DNA of 64,000 nt from Trochalopteron elliotii (GCA_024734555.1 JANPWX010000097.1:1193391-1257390); one strand, 5' to 3'. Positions 11,051 through 24,262 are shown, numbered from the stretch's first letter. The notes: a model not told the origin generated them from the letters alone. Made by a program: numbers and translations.

Positions 11051-12570
11051 CTAGCACCCGCTAGGGGTTTTCTCCACAGCATACAACCCCGGGTGTTAAA
11101 TAGACACAAGCCCAGGATTCCTAATGAGGTGTACATGAGAAAGAGCTGCCGCTGTTAGTTGAGCTGAGGGACAGAGAGTCCTGATTGACTCTCCGGGAAG
11201 GCAAATGACACACAGATCCTCTTCTGTCTTTTAAAACTGTGCTGCTTACCTTGGATGTGCACAGTCACGGCATTTTCCTTTTACCTTGCCTGAGTTATTC
11301 CTGATCTCAGGGCTCCAGCACAGCAAGGTATTTCTCACCCAAAGGCACGACCAAGCTTCAAACTGTGGCACAAAACACCCACATGAGCATCCATGCTTCC
11401 AGCCTCTTCCCTGAAGAGAGCAAAGGGCAGCAGAGCAACTGCTGCTGCAGTCCTGATGGCACAGTGTGTGTCTGAGTATTTTTCACATCCTTAATCCACA
11501 GTATCTTTTTCAAATAGTAGAATCCCTTATCTTCTGTGTTCAGAAGCATATACAATTTTTTGGAAATGGAATAAAAATCTTTAAGTACCTCAGAGAGACA
11601 AAAAGTACTCAGCAATTGATCTTCTGTGACATTTATCTACACAACTAAAGATCAGCCACCATATATTAAACATAATATACATTGTAGATATATATTTATT
11701 CCCCTGCTATTTTTGAGGAATGAAGGTGCTTCTCAGGACAAGTGTGAGAAATGAAAAGTGCTTGGATTGTGTAGGGAAAGATGGTTCTGAATAACATTAA
11801 ATTTTAATAACTTGTGAGTTTTGTCATCAGCAGAGCAGCAGTAGATGTGAGAAAGTAGGAGTAAGAACCACATGGAAATCTTTTTGCACATATCACTCCT
11901 GTTTACTTTAATTTTTTCTCCCACCAATCTTTTTGAAGGATACTGCTGACTGCAAGTCTTCAGCTGTTGTGAGTCACATTGTGTTGATCACCTGCCAGCG
12001 TCCAGGAGCTCTCTAGGCAAGTGGCATATGCAGTCTGGGAATAAGATCTGCTTGAAGGAAAAATCCAGCTCTCTCTTTTTTTTCTCCAGCAAAGCAAGCA
12101 GAAGCTGTGATGGTTTCTCTATGGCAGAGCTACCCAATTCAAAACACACATCCCTTTTTTCACTGCTTAATAATAAAGAAATTCAATATTGGTCTACTTC
12201 CTAGTAGAAATTCAAACAAAAATAGGTGTGGTAATTGATTGTTCTTGTATAACCAGCTGCTACAATTATCTTCTCTCATCCTGTTAATCTAAAGAGAAAA
12301 ACAGGCAACTGCCAATTATACGCTACTGATACAGGAAATCTACACAACATGGGATGTGATGTTCAGTTCCCACAGCTGGAGTTCACTTGACCAGTTGTGT
12401 GCTGAAGAACAGAGCAAGCTGACAATTGTTTAAACACATCTTTTTGTTCAGCTGGTCAATTACTCACAGGAACAGCAGAGCAGGGAAATGGTTTCTGTTA
12501 ATGTGAAGTGTGCATATACATCTGTTAAAGGCTTGCAGCAAGATCTGTAGCTATTTCTTCCGTATTTCAG

Positions 12571-12632
12571 TCCTCGCCCTGCCGTGGCCCCCCTGCACAC
12601 CTTGGGGCAGCCGACCAAAAATTTGGCCCAAG
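12571..12632 (+). other. Candidate 62-bp exon with splice-like borders
   Basis: A pyrimidine-rich acceptor (ctatttcttccgtatttcag, ending 12570) is followed by 62 bases that are strikingly GC-rich and hold several CpG pairs. They end AAG before GTAGCAGG, a plausible donor. All three frames are open across the 62 bases. In a window that is otherwise AT-rich and CpG-poor, such a block stands out. I recognise no protein in any frame, and the size is small, so it may be chance or an exon of a non-coding RNA. Confidence 0.2.
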
Positions 12633-13810
12633 GTAGCAGGAGATGAGCACCTCAGCATCCTTATGTACTCAGTAATTCTTGAAAATAAGAGCAGGAATAG
12701 CAGTTTATCTTTCAGCTCATGGCCCACCTAACTCCCTTTTAAAAAACAGACATTGTAGGCTGCATTGCTTAACACAGCTTTTGTAAGTTCATTAGTGTTA
12801 CAGTGTTCAGCTTCTACAGTGTTGACAAACAGAGACAAAGCAGCCTGTACAATTTTTTTGAGGACCTGTTTTGACACAAAAAAAATCCCTATTAATTCAC
12901 AACAATAATTTATTGCAGTCTCACACCTCAGCAGGAGGTCCTGTCATATTGATAAGACTGAAATCTCACTCATGTTTGTTTGAAGGTTTTGCAAAGCTCT
13001 TTACCTTTTTAATTTATTATTTAGGGAATATTGTAAGCACAAAAAATTGTCTGTGAAATACAGTAGAACACAAGGTCTCTGGCACCAAAAGTCCTGTGAT
13101 CTACTTCAAATACAGTACATGTAACATCAATTTAGATGCAACTGTGTGCAAGGATGCCATTATATGGGAAACACAATGTACAGATTTTCACTGAAAGAGA
13201 AAAAAGACTTAAACTCTCAGAAGACCTCCACTGATTTTCTTTCCTTTGAAATCATGCCATGATACATAACTCACAGATCTGTTTTTAAACTAAAGCATTA
13301 TTGAAAGCTGGCAGCATAGTACATTTTTTGCAATATTGCACTAGGAGGCCAAAAGTTGAGCCTATTAAAAAGAAGAAAAATCTGTACTGAGGCTACAGAT
13401 TTCATATTTAAGTGATTTTATATATTCATATATAATCATACTATGATTACAGAAACAAATAAAAAAGACTCCTTATCCTACATGCATACTAGACTTCCAG
13501 AGGAAAAAGAAGTCCTGGAGGTTTAATTGCATCTGCTGACTTGAAAGAATGATTTCATGATAGTAACACGTGGAAGCTGCTATTCTAACTACACTCTTCC
13601 ACAAAGCTCTTTTCTTCTGTACTGTCTCCAGACCTGTAGTTGTTATTGTGCTTGATAGCTCCCCCTGCTAGAGGTTAGGATTTGGGGGTGTGCATATGCT
13701 GCTTCTGTTCTTCAGACTTTTTTCATATCACACCACAGTTAATGCTGGCTATTAATTGTGAATGTGCATCCTACATTTAACCCTTAAAGACTGCATGTAG
13801 GTATCACAAG

Positions 13811-13909
13811 ATAATATGTAATATACAATATAATATAATATACAATATAATTATAATTATAATATGTAATATGATATGTTTTATATATATATTGTAATAT
13901 ATTTTATAC
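13811..13909. repeat. AT-rich low-complexity tract
   Basis: About 100 bases made almost only of A and T, with repeated words such as aatat, taata and a tatatata core. It is self-complementary in several places and could fold or open easily. It is a usual source of length variation and assembly error. Confidence 0.85.
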
Positions 13910-14779
13910 AGTATCATCACAACCAATGGGAAAACTGTCAAACTGTCACATCCTGCAGAACACAGCACAAAAAGGGAAAAGTTGGGACAGAGAAACTGTT
14001 CTAATGAACTCCTCCTTAATCAGAAAAAATACACTATTGAGTGGCCTGATATTATATGAACAGCAATATTACATTAAAAATTTGGAAAGCTGAAATCCCT
14101 TCCCAAGACTGAAAAATAAATATGGGAAATGACTTTTACAAAAATAGTGTTATTTGCGGTTAAGTGGAAAAACCAGACATAAGACTACCAATGGCTTCAC
14201 CTCTCTTCTATATTATTGAGCACCCTTTTTGTTTGCATTTAGATAAAAATTAATTTTTTTGGGAAAAGACTGCATTGTGCTCACTCATTAGGAGCAGATT
14301 TTCCTGGATTTCATATGAAGAAGAAGGTTATTAGGAATTAAGTTGCTATGACCTCCAAAGGTCACAAATATTTCAGTACTTCATTCAAACTAATGATGGG
14401 TACGGCTACAGACAAAACTGTTATAAAAATAAAAAATACCCAAACCCAAACCAAACCTCTCCACCTTTCCCTACCTTAGAAACAATCACTTTCACTTTAT
14501 GTTCAGTAGAAGCACATCTTCATTGTTTTTGCATTAGAAATACTCTTTGTTTATTTACTTGCATGGACACCCACGACCAGCTTCTTCTCATTAGAGTAGC
14601 AGAGGGTCAATGTAATTCTGTTAAAGTAATTCAAGTAACTATAGATTCCCACTGCTGTAATGTCTACCCTCCTAATAAGAAAATCTACTTGTATGTAGAT
14701 TTTTATCTGTTCTCTAAAGTTTAATAGGCAGAAACACATATATTGAAGAAACTTAAACGGCAAGACTAAATACTTTAGA

Positions 14780-15060
14780 AAGAGTCAGTTTTATCTTATA
14801 TCTAGCAATTATTTTGCTGATCACCAGTGCACAATTACATGAATGTACAAGGATTTAATTTTGTTCTTACACAGCAGTGGGAAGTTTGCGTATAAATGAG
14901 TATTGCAGAGCATTACTTCATGACAGGAAACGTGTCAATTAGGCTATTTCAATTCATCCTGAAGATTGTGATGCAAACCAACATAATGTGTCTTTACATC
15001 ATACAGCTGCACCTTCTGACACTTTTGTGACAATAATTAGGCTGAATACAACACTGTAAG
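14780..15060. promoter_or_regulatory. Candidate conserved non-coding block
   Basis: The nine-base word aattaggct occurs twice (14937-14945 and 15035-15043), each in a homeodomain-like setting (caattag, ataattag). An inverted pair tgaca/tgtca spaced by seven bases (14921-14937) overlaps the first copy and resembles MEIS/TGIF half sites. There are no simple repeats and no transposon features. This resembles a vertebrate enhancer, but only the motif content supports it. Confidence 0.22.
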
Positions 15061-15659
15061 CAAGGAAGGGAAGGACGTCTGGGATATCATTTTGTATTAG
15101 TCTTACTGCAGTAATCTGTGTAAATATTATCTTCTTTTTTGTATCTGTTCACCTTTTTTAAAAAGACAGACTGTCCAAAAAGTATTAAGCATTGGGGTAG
15201 CTACATTGTACCCAATATTTTGAACAAGACCCTGTAAAACATTATTTTTCTTGGTATAGATCCAAGAAGATACTGAATCTTATTCTTGGCTATCTGGCAT
15301 AGAAGCAATCCTAATTTGAACTTTTCACATATTTGCCATTATACATATACCCCTTTGCTTTGCTATTTAGAGCCATCTACACAGGAAGACAAACTACCTG
15401 TTTGCCTGGAACAAGGTGTCTGACCAAGAGAATATTAAGGCACCAGACGTTGATAAAACAATTTGGATGAAGAAAAACCTAATTCTCAAGTACTATTTCA
15501 GATGCACACCCCAGGAGTTGAGACCAGTCCTAAGAGAGATCAGAGATTACTCTTCTGATCTTGTACCATTTTAAAAGAGTAATAATTTACTCCTGATATG
15601 TATTTTCTGCCTGCCTGATAAATTGTTATAATCAGTTTCTCACTCTCTAATCCTTAATT

Positions 15660-16080
15660 TTCTTAATAACTTCTTGTGAGAAACTCTGCCTTGTCTTAAT
15701 GCCATCCTTTTCACCGGCACAATTAAGATTAAATTATTAGATTTAATCACATATTACATTACACAGATTTGGATATCATTTACAAGGATGCCTACGGAAT
15801 CTAAAAACCTTAACAAAATCAACAGGGTTGTGATTTTTATAAGTGATAACAATTAAGGCCATAGGCAACATTAACTTGGCATGGAACAGCAATAGGCACT
15901 AATTGGCATTAACCTTCCTGATGCCTTGATCTTCTGACCTTGTGCATTTTGACTGGCTGGCCATTTTAGTGCTTGTACTGTGATTAATGAGGCTATTAAA
16001 TAGCAGGAGACTATGCAAAGATGATGAATTTTGAGGATTTCAGACTTCAGAAAAACCTTTGAAATTTAACTGACAGCTTG
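15660..16080. promoter_or_regulatory. Candidate conserved non-coding block
   Basis: Dense in TAAT/ATTA cores (attaagattaaattattag, cactaattggcattaacc, gtgattaatgaggc) set in balanced, non-repetitive sequence. That is the texture seen in deeply conserved developmental enhancers. No exon-like frame is present. Motif content alone supports the call. Confidence 0.22.
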
Positions 16081-17429
16081 CTCTTCCAGGAGAAAAGAGT
16101 TAGTAACCAGAAACAGTCAGGTTAAGACATGACTTGCACAATTCATTTGCTTTGTGACCTCCTTGAGCTTCATCACAAAAATTACAAGAGGACAGTTTTC
16201 ACAAAATTCTGCTGCTCATAGCCAATGGGTTAAAAGGTTTAGAATTCATACTGAAAGAATGGTCTATAGGTGTAATAAGAAAATCAAACTGGAAAAAAGT
16301 TTATAATCTTAGTTGTAAAACCTAAGGACTGATTTTTTTACCCCTTTATTTCCTCTTAGAACACAAAATAATAGTAAAAATAATATTTTTTCAAGCATCC
16401 TCAAAGACTGAGTTTGTTAACTTGTTAGTATTATCTTCATTCTTTGTATCAAATCTTGCATCTTAAAGAACATCATGTAGATTTTTGAAATGATCATAAA
16501 GACCAGGTCTAGAATTATTTATCATGTTTTAATATCTCCTTCCAAAATAACATCAGTCACGACATCAGTACTGCACTATTAAGTGTAATATATTTTGTCT
16601 GGTACTTTCATCTTCTATCATGGTAACATGGTCCACTAGTGTGTTAATACAAAGGAATCACGGGGACTCATAGTAGCATTTTATCTCAGCAGAAATTCCT
16701 GCCAAGAGTAGAAAAGCAAACACAGAATAACATTTCTAATGGGCATGTCTGGACTTTTATTTGATTTTACCATTTCTGTGTGTTTTAGGGCACATACAGT
16801 GCTTACAGAAATGCAGTGCACAAAGCCTCTCTTGTCTGGTGACAATGCCTCACCAGTCTTGAACAATTCTGTACAAAGAACACATGCTTACTTTCCTTGA
16901 AGTGTTAAATCTAATCTAAAGTCTACATCTTGCTCATCTTCTGCTTAGCTTTGATGTAGCACAACAGACCAGCAGGTATCACTAAAACACAAAACATCAC
17001 AAATTATATTTGCAGTTCTGCTTCCCAAAACAGAAGATCCCATGGTGAGATGAAATTTCTATTCTAAATTAGCACACACTCACCAAAGATAGCACTGTAA
17101 TCTGTCATTAAAGTTTTAATCTACATATTTTATCTTGGTCTTATACAACAATTTGCCCACTGAAAGTGAAGCCTTTATCTCTCAGATGGACAGATTAAGA
17201 GAACAACAAAAGGGTGGGCAAGTTCTGTAGTTATATCATTACATCAATAACAAGAGGGAAATCAATTGGCTGCAATAAAATAAAAAATAATTTTTAATTA
17301 ATCATCTCACAGAATTTATGACTCTAAAGTATTTTCTTTGAATTTTCCCATCATTAAGATCTCAATTTTTCTTAGGCCAGAGAGAAGAGAAGGCTCTTCT
17401 GTACATTATTTTCAACACAGGAAACTAAT

Positions 17430-17960
17430 CCCAGAATCACAGAACCAACTACACTGGAACAGGCCTCTGAGACCATTGAGAACAACCTATGAGCAAACAC
17501 CACCATGTCAACTAGACCACGGCATGGAGTGCCATGTCCAGTCTTTCCTTAAATACCTCCAGGGACACTACCACCTCCCCAGACAGCCCATTCCAAAGTC
17601 TAATCACCCTTTCTGTGAAGAAATTCTCCCTAATGCTCAACTTAAACCTCCCCTGGCACAACTTAAGACTGTGTCCTCTCATCCTGTCACTGGTTGCCTG
17701 GGAGAAGAGAATGATCCCCACCCAGCTACACCCTCTTTTCAGGTGACTGTAGGGAGCAATAAGGTCTCCCCTGAGCATCCTTCAGCTCTCTCAGCTGTCT
17801 CTCATCAGACTTTTGCTCCAGACCCTTCACCAGTTTTGTCATCCTTTTCTGGACAAGCTCCTGCATGTCAATGTCCTTCCTGAGTTGAGTGGCCCAGAAC
17901 TGGAGACAGAACTCAAGGAGTGGAAGACAGAACTGGAGACTGACCTCAGCAGTGCCACGT
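17430..17960 (-). mobile_element. CR1 LINE, 5'-truncated, 3' end of element
   Basis: The plus strand begins with a reversed CR1 tail (ccagaatcacagaacc) and then reads the reversed 3' UTR, the end of ORF2, and the block around 'ctcatcagacttttgctcc' and 'ggcccagaactgga' typical of reversed CR1. Its sequence differs from the copy at 2530, so it belongs to another CR1 subfamily. The left part of the element is missing. Near 17900-17945 a short piece (aactggagac) occurs twice, a local duplication. The plus-strand frame at 17338-17883 is antisense and not a gene. Confidence 0.92.
17512..17778 (-). pseudogene. C-terminal remnant of CR1 ORF2 protein
   Basis: ORF2 of CR1 encodes an endonuclease and reverse transcriptase that copy the element's RNA into the genome. 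This 88-codon minus-strand frame keeps the recognisable C-terminal end of that protein, after the reverse transcriptase domain, with [20 protein letters not shown] followed by [16 protein letters not shown]. It contains no catalytic part, since the upstream 90% of ORF2 is absent. The Met at its start is internal to the original protein and not a true start. It is a dead fragment. Confidence 0.85.
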
Positions 17961-19688
17961 GTAATGAGCTGCTGAAAACTTCTCTCATTACATTCTCATG
18001 AAATTTCCATCTCAGTTTCCAATCCAAATAATTTTAGACAAGTTCAGATACATTAGCTTAGATATGCTAAACCATATGAACAGGGGCTTTTAAGCTCCAG
18101 ATAGAAAGGCCTAAGACCTCCTTAAAACACAAATTAAAAAATTGATAAAACTGTCACAGTTCATCTTCCTGAAACTAGCATTTTCTCTTCTACTTAGAAA
18201 ACTGCCAGCATTTTATGATAGGCTATTCAAAAGACAAGATTTTTTCCATTTCTCAGAGACATTAGATATTCCATCACATTCATTCAGCACCTGAAGAGTG
18301 TAAAAAATATTCTTTGTTGGCATTGTCTTTCCCTTCCTCCAGCAAGCTCTATAGAGGGACTGTCTATGTTGTTTGCCTGTGGAGCTGAGTGTCTCAATTC
18401 TTCCCTATCAATATGGGTTTCTTAACCAACTGTAACAAAAGCAGTGTTGAGCCTTAGATTAGGGTGCAGGTAGTAATAAACGTTTCATGTATGTATATTT
18501 AGAGTGGGGGTATGTGCACAAAGATTACCTCACTTCTGCCCCTCCATGATATGTCATACATGGTGCTGTACTATGATTTTCAACGTCAAGAGCAAGAAGA
18601 AAAAGGAAAATAGTATTGCTGTACTTTCAATATTTACATCAAAACCAAATAGACTATGATTTATGAAGAGAAATTGTATTTGTGTACATAACTCCAAAAG
18701 TCTTTGAAGTGTTTCTAGCAAACCCTTGTGAAAGAGATCAATATTAAGCAGCAAAGATGGAATTTTCAGTTCTACTAACGTTTTAAGCTGATAATCCATT
18801 TTGGAGAAAAAGTATATCTAAATTTCTGTTCTAGTTAAATAGCCCTCCCCTCTGGCTTTGTAGGGCTCAGGTGCCAGCTGTGCTTACTCCAAATCAGCAA
18901 ACACAGTCCAAACCTAGAAAATTCTCTTATCAGCCTGCTCTAGATTCCCAGGAATTTGTATTCTGAAGGTTGGATTTTTCAGTATTGCTTCATACATATC
19001 CCTACAGAAAGCATGCTTCAGGATTAGGGATTTCATTTAAGAACTTTCTTTACAAAGAAATTTTTCCTCCACACCCTGGTTTATATTTCCATGTTTTAGA
19101 AACCACCAGAATCCAAAGTAGGAGAGGGCTTTCATGTTTGCTTATGGCTAGAAAATCTAGTTTGTGAGACCCTGGTGTCCTTTTGCTATTTCTGCTTACT
19201 GTTGCTGTTTAATGAGCAAAACAAAAATCCACCCAGGTTCCTGGCAGACCTCCTCCATTTATTCCAGATTACAAAATTTTTTGCTTCTTTTTTCTGCCTG
19301 TTTTTGTTTGAAAAACATGAGGACTCACTGAACTTTACTTGTTAACAAGTCAGTTTCTAAGCAAACAAGCAGCCTTTTTCCCTTTTCCCATCCTATCCTG
19401 GAAGAGCAGCCTTCATCCTTTGTGCTTGTATGACTTACTACTGTCCCCATCACAGACAACTAACTTCTTTAAAAAACATATTGCATTGATTTAACATTTT
19501 CTTACTGAGACATAGATTTGAAAAATCCCAGCTGATCCTTTATAGTAGATTTAAGAACCTATACTGTATGTTAGAATGTATTCCAAGTAGTACTTTAGAA
19601 TATGTGAGATCACATTTGAGAAGACATTTAGTGAACACTGAATGCTGTGACTGTTACCCTTTTGCATGTTTTTAAGCACTACAAGTAC
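17961..19688. other. No recognisable feature
   Basis: Unique-looking AT-rich sequence between a CR1 copy and a solo LTR. I see no exon, repeat or structured element that I can support. The short frames at 18554-18799 and 18970-19167 have no recognisable domain. Confidence 0.6.
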
Positions 19689-20135
19689 TGGGAGCCTTGG
19701 CGATAGTCAGAAGAAGAACTAGCCTAAACAGCAAAATAACATGGCTAAGGGCGCAGATAAAGAGCAGAACACAGACTCTAAGATGGTATGTTCCCTTGAA
19801 AACGTGCCAAGAGGGCCAAAGCACACACGGGAGAGATAAAGGTGAAGAGGTGAACATCAGGAGACTACCACCACCAAGGACTGAGCATGCCCAGAAGGGC
19901 GTGGAGATAGTTACCACACCAAGCGAGGACAGGCGGAGTCAGGGAATGAATATGTATGAAGGGGGACTATGGAATGTCATCCATATGTAAGACCTCAGGG
20001 AATAATAAAGGGGGCAAGTTCCCTAGTCGATATGCATGTCTTTGGTGAAATTATTCCCCACACATCTCAACGTTGATAAATACATGCCGCTCTAACAACT
20101 ATCATTAGTTGTGGAGTTCTTTCTGTGGCGTTTCA
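19689..20135 (+). mobile_element. Solo LTR of an endogenous retrovirus, about 447 bp
   Basis: The sequence between TGGGAGCC at 19689 and GTTTCA at 20135 has the organisation of an LTR: a purine-rich U3, an AATAAA signal at 20004-20009 just before a G-rich run, and a U5 with the block 'ttgtggagttctttctgtgg' before the CA end. Possible target duplicates agtac (left) and cttac (right) match in three of five bases, so the borders are tentative. It is richer in CpG than its surroundings. No primer-binding site or internal retroviral gene follows, so it is a solo LTR. Frames on both strands inside it (19672-19917, 19697-19990) are not genes. Confidence 0.72.
20004..20009 (+). terminator. Poly(A) signal of the solo LTR
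   Basis: AATAAA in the context ggaataataaaggggg, about 130 bases before the LTR's 3' end, as expected for the R region. Confidence 0.55.
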
Positions 20136-23100
20136 CTTACAAAAAACCAAAAGCTTGTAAGACTGGTTTTTCTGTCATGAATCTCCACCTCAAAGACAAG
20201 CAAACGGAAATCACCACTCTTTGAAAACTCCAGTCCCTAGGATTTAGGATAAACCAAATAGAATAAAATATTCTCCTTCAGTTTTCACAAGAAAAATTGA
20301 AACAAAATTGGTGATATTTCTAAAATTGAAACTTTTCTCTTTTTCCAGCCAATGTGAATTGTTTTTTCTGGCATCAGTTCAGTGCTGATCTATCTTCCTG
20401 TCTCCCAGGAGCAGGAGGCTGGTTGTCTGTGGCACATATTCCCTGTCTTTGGTAGTGCTTCCTGTTTGGACTGCTGCTTCTAAGATAAACTGCACTGTCC
20501 CATCTGCCTTCTGCACTGATTGAAGTATTTTAATTAGAAAATTATTTAAACCAGCTTTTAAAGATACTCAGTCCACCAAAACACTGAAAACGACACCTAT
20601 CACAAAAAGTCAAAAGGCAATTTAGGAAATTAGTAAAAGCAGTCAAGATGTCTAGTTTTAAACTCTTAAGCCAGCACTGAATTTTCCTATAAATAATTAG
20701 GAATTATATAGATACCTTTTTCAAGGATAAACAGCAGTAACATTATAAAATTGGTATAAATTTCCTGTCTGAGAAACTGGATTTAAACACTTTCTTGGAC
20801 AGTTTGGTTGACTTGCCACTAAACAAAATGAGTTTTGAATAAGTAGAGCTGTTTAATGACACTGTCATCGTTATTTAGTAAAAGTATTCTTTCACTTCTG
20901 AGTCATATAATTGTCTGTTTATGTTTTAATATTGGCTGCATTAATTTTTACAGTATTCACTGTGGAAGTGGATGTAGATAAGTCCATGGAGAAAGCAAGC
21001 ATCTATTGTTTCATAGAAGCACCCATTTGAATATTTACAATAAATACAGAAGCTTTACAATAAATCTTGAGGGTTTAGCATAAGTCAGAACATGCCCAGG
21101 ACACTTCTTCCCACCACTCTCCCCTATGTTTATGTGTGAACATGTATGAGGATGCATACCTGAACCCTCTCAAAAGAAATTCCACAAGACAAGCCCCACC
21201 ATGCTGTCCACCTCAACAGGAATGGAGACAGAAATCTTATGGAGTCCTGGACATATTGGTCCTTTCCAGTGCAGCAGCTTTAGATACATTTCAAGATATT
21301 AAAAGCTAAATAAGAACTGAAATCCTTCCCCAGAGCCAGCTACAGGGAAGCTGTGTCAGCTCTGAGAGTGTAGAAACATGAGGTGTGAGTTGGTTGCCCA
21401 GACGATGCAATTGTGCTGAGCCTGCAGAGACCAATTGCCTTAGAGGATTTCATGGTGAGACATTGATTTATGCTGTTCCATGAAGAATGATTTAGGGTAA
21501 GGTTTCTATTTGAGAGTGAAAACAAATTGGAAAATGTATGACACAGTTTAAAAGATAGAAGATATAATCTGGTGAGTTTGCCACTACTCTAGAGACAACA
21601 ACTATATGTTAAATTACAAATAACAAGGAAAATAATTTTCTCCTGAAGAATATTCATTCAGCAGTATATCCAGAGGTTGATCTGACCTCCTTTGATATTC
21701 CTAGATAGATGTTCCTGGATGGATAGTATACAATATTTTAGTACAACTTGCAGGAACCATAAAGAGAATACCTTTTCCAGAAAGTCTGAGCAGCTGGTTA
21801 GACTCAGTGTTTGAAAGCACCATTAAACACAAGGTCTGCAAGGTAGGCAGTCACTAGTCAATAAGCATCAAACACAAGTATTAACTGCATGCACTGAGGA
21901 CCACCTTTCCTAAAAGCAATCTGTCCTCCTCCACTGCAGTCAGTCACAAATATTCATATGACAGAAGCATGGTATCACACCATGTCTGTCCTAATAGATG
22001 TCCTTTTAAATTATAGGGTAATATTTTTGCTTGTCTTTCAAATAATCTAACACCAGAAATTAATTTCAGACCAAGGAATTTTGTGTGCAGGAAGAATCAA
22101 GCATGCTCCCTAATCCTTTGCATAACTCCTTCCCTGAAAACAGACATATACACTTGAGTATTAGTGTTACATTTACAGCTGTGTTCAAGACAATTTGCAT
22201 TTGAAGGGTAGGGACTTCCCACTGTGCAGAGGAGATGCATCATATTTCCAGGGCTGAACAAGATTCATCTACCTGAGCAGTAGATGGAAAAGAAAAGAAC
22301 ATGTTGCTCTCTCACTTTTGTTTTCTCCACTTAGTCAAGACTTTCTAATTTCTATCTCTACAATCATGGGGAGATTGGTCTGATCTCATGCTGGCCATGT
22401 GAAAGGAGGAGTGGGCCTTCTTCTATCTGTTATATGATGTATTCACATAAGGCAGGAAGAGTACGGGTGGGAGTGAGGCATATCATCAAGAGATATTGAC
22501 ATTTATGATCAACACTGAAAAATGTGCTGAATGAGAATTTGATTTGGAGTCTTTTTAAACCTTACCATGCCTCTGTCTTAATTAGCAGAGAAAACATCAT
22601 GATTTTACATGTAGGTTCCACTTCACTCATTCACAAAAATTCCTTTTCAAGAAAATACTTTGTGGTTATATTTAAAATATACATGTATATGTATTTAAGC
22701 AGATGCCAAAAGCATTTATGGGAACTTTAAAAAGTCTAAATTCCTGAGTGTCTTCTGACTCAACAGGAATTAGACAGTCAGGAACTTAAAAAAAAAATCC
22801 CCCTGCATGATTCTTCTCACATTTGAGAGCATAAAAATTAGAAATCAGGCAAAATATTTTCTATAGTATAAAAAAAATGAATCACTGAAAGGTCACAAAT
22901 AAAAACTTACTTGCTATGGCAATGGCTCAGTAGAAACTCTGGATTCAACTTTCATGGCCTACTGCAGCTGTTTCAGCCATCATGTTCCACTTTCCATGAT
23001 CATATCTTGTCTGATAAGCTATGGCATATGTTATTGTTTCATATGATATGCATGTGTCAACATGAGCAAGAGCAACCCGCTCATTTATCTTGACTACTAT

Positions 23101-23814
23101 GCTCATTGCATAGCTAAAATCAGTGAGTATTAGAGTATTTCTCTTTCTAAGTGGGGAAAGAAAATGTGCCTGAGCAATGCAGAATGAGAGATGCATCTCC
23201 CTTGCATGTCCATGGCCTCTGAGCAAACACAAACTCACAGCCTGCAGGAAAAAAAGGAAGAGTGAATCAGGGAGCCTTGCACTAATTGTGAACAATTTCC
23301 TAGTGTAAAAGGACAATGACAACTAACTGTTTCAAGTTATTTGCTGCCTGCCTTAGATGAAAACAAAAATATAATAAGCAATTCAAGGGAAATCAGAGAC
23401 TTTGACATAAAAGAAAATTTTGAAATATTTTCGCCTTAAGAAAATAAAAGAGAAATCTTTCTTTTTGATTTAATCACAACCAATTGCACTTGATGGCATT
23501 TTTTTTTTATTTGGCAGGTGAACTAAGAAATCAATTATTGTTCTATATATTGTACAGTACATTGCTGCACTATTCTGAATACCTTTTAAGTTATGGCCCT
23601 TACCTCCTGAGGTAGATTTACAGAAATGGGGGGTTGTATTTTTCTTTCTAAGTCAATAAAATCCCAGGGGAAAAGGAATGTTTTATGTGACAGAAATTCC
23701 CAGATTGAAATCCCTAGACCTTGCCATTAATTTATCAACCAAGCAGAATTTATGAGGTATCTAAATTGGAAATGAGATGTGTATCTTAATGGTCTGTTTC
23801 CCCTGTAAGCAAAT

Positions 23815-23830
23815 GAATAAATAAATAAAT
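23815..23830. repeat. (AAAT)n microsatellite
   Basis: Four to five copies of a four-base A/T unit (aatgaataaataaataaat). Confidence 0.75.
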
Positions 23831-24262
23831 CACACTACTTTTGTAGACAAAATGCAAAGTTACTTCCATGTTTCTATTCAAGCTCTAAACACTTGCAAAT
23901 CATGATGTGGACACGAGAAAAGAAGGGTGATAGAAAATGTGTCATATACCCATGATTCAGTGTGCAAGAAAAAAAATCCATTTGTTCATAGGATGGAAAG
24001 CAATAAAGATCTTTAAAAGGATAAAACACTTTAATGAACAAATCACAGAGTTTAGAACCCTCTATACTGCTTGGCTGAAGATGTAGAGAATATTACTCAG
24101 CAGATGTGGAATGTTACATGCCACACACAATAAAAAAGTAGTGTAACTCATTATTACCATGGGGCTTTCAGGTCAAAACAACTCGCTGTATTTAGTTTTT
24201 CATGATAAATTAATGTTAGAATCAAAACCCTGAGTTTACAAGGATGTGCATGACAACCTAAC

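Larger units (their letters stand above)
9692..17429. other. Gene-free unique sequence with regulatory-looking blocks
   Basis: No gene or long repeat is recognisable. It contains a TATA-like site at 11043, a CpG-bearing candidate exon at 12571-12632, an AT tract at 13811-13909 and two enhancer-like blocks (14780-15060 and 15660-16080), each listed separately. The remainder is ordinary AT-rich sequence. Confidence 0.6.

Noticed and set aside
17338..17883. 181-codon plus-strand frame
   Set aside because: Antisense of CR1. The true ORF2 remnant is on the other strand.
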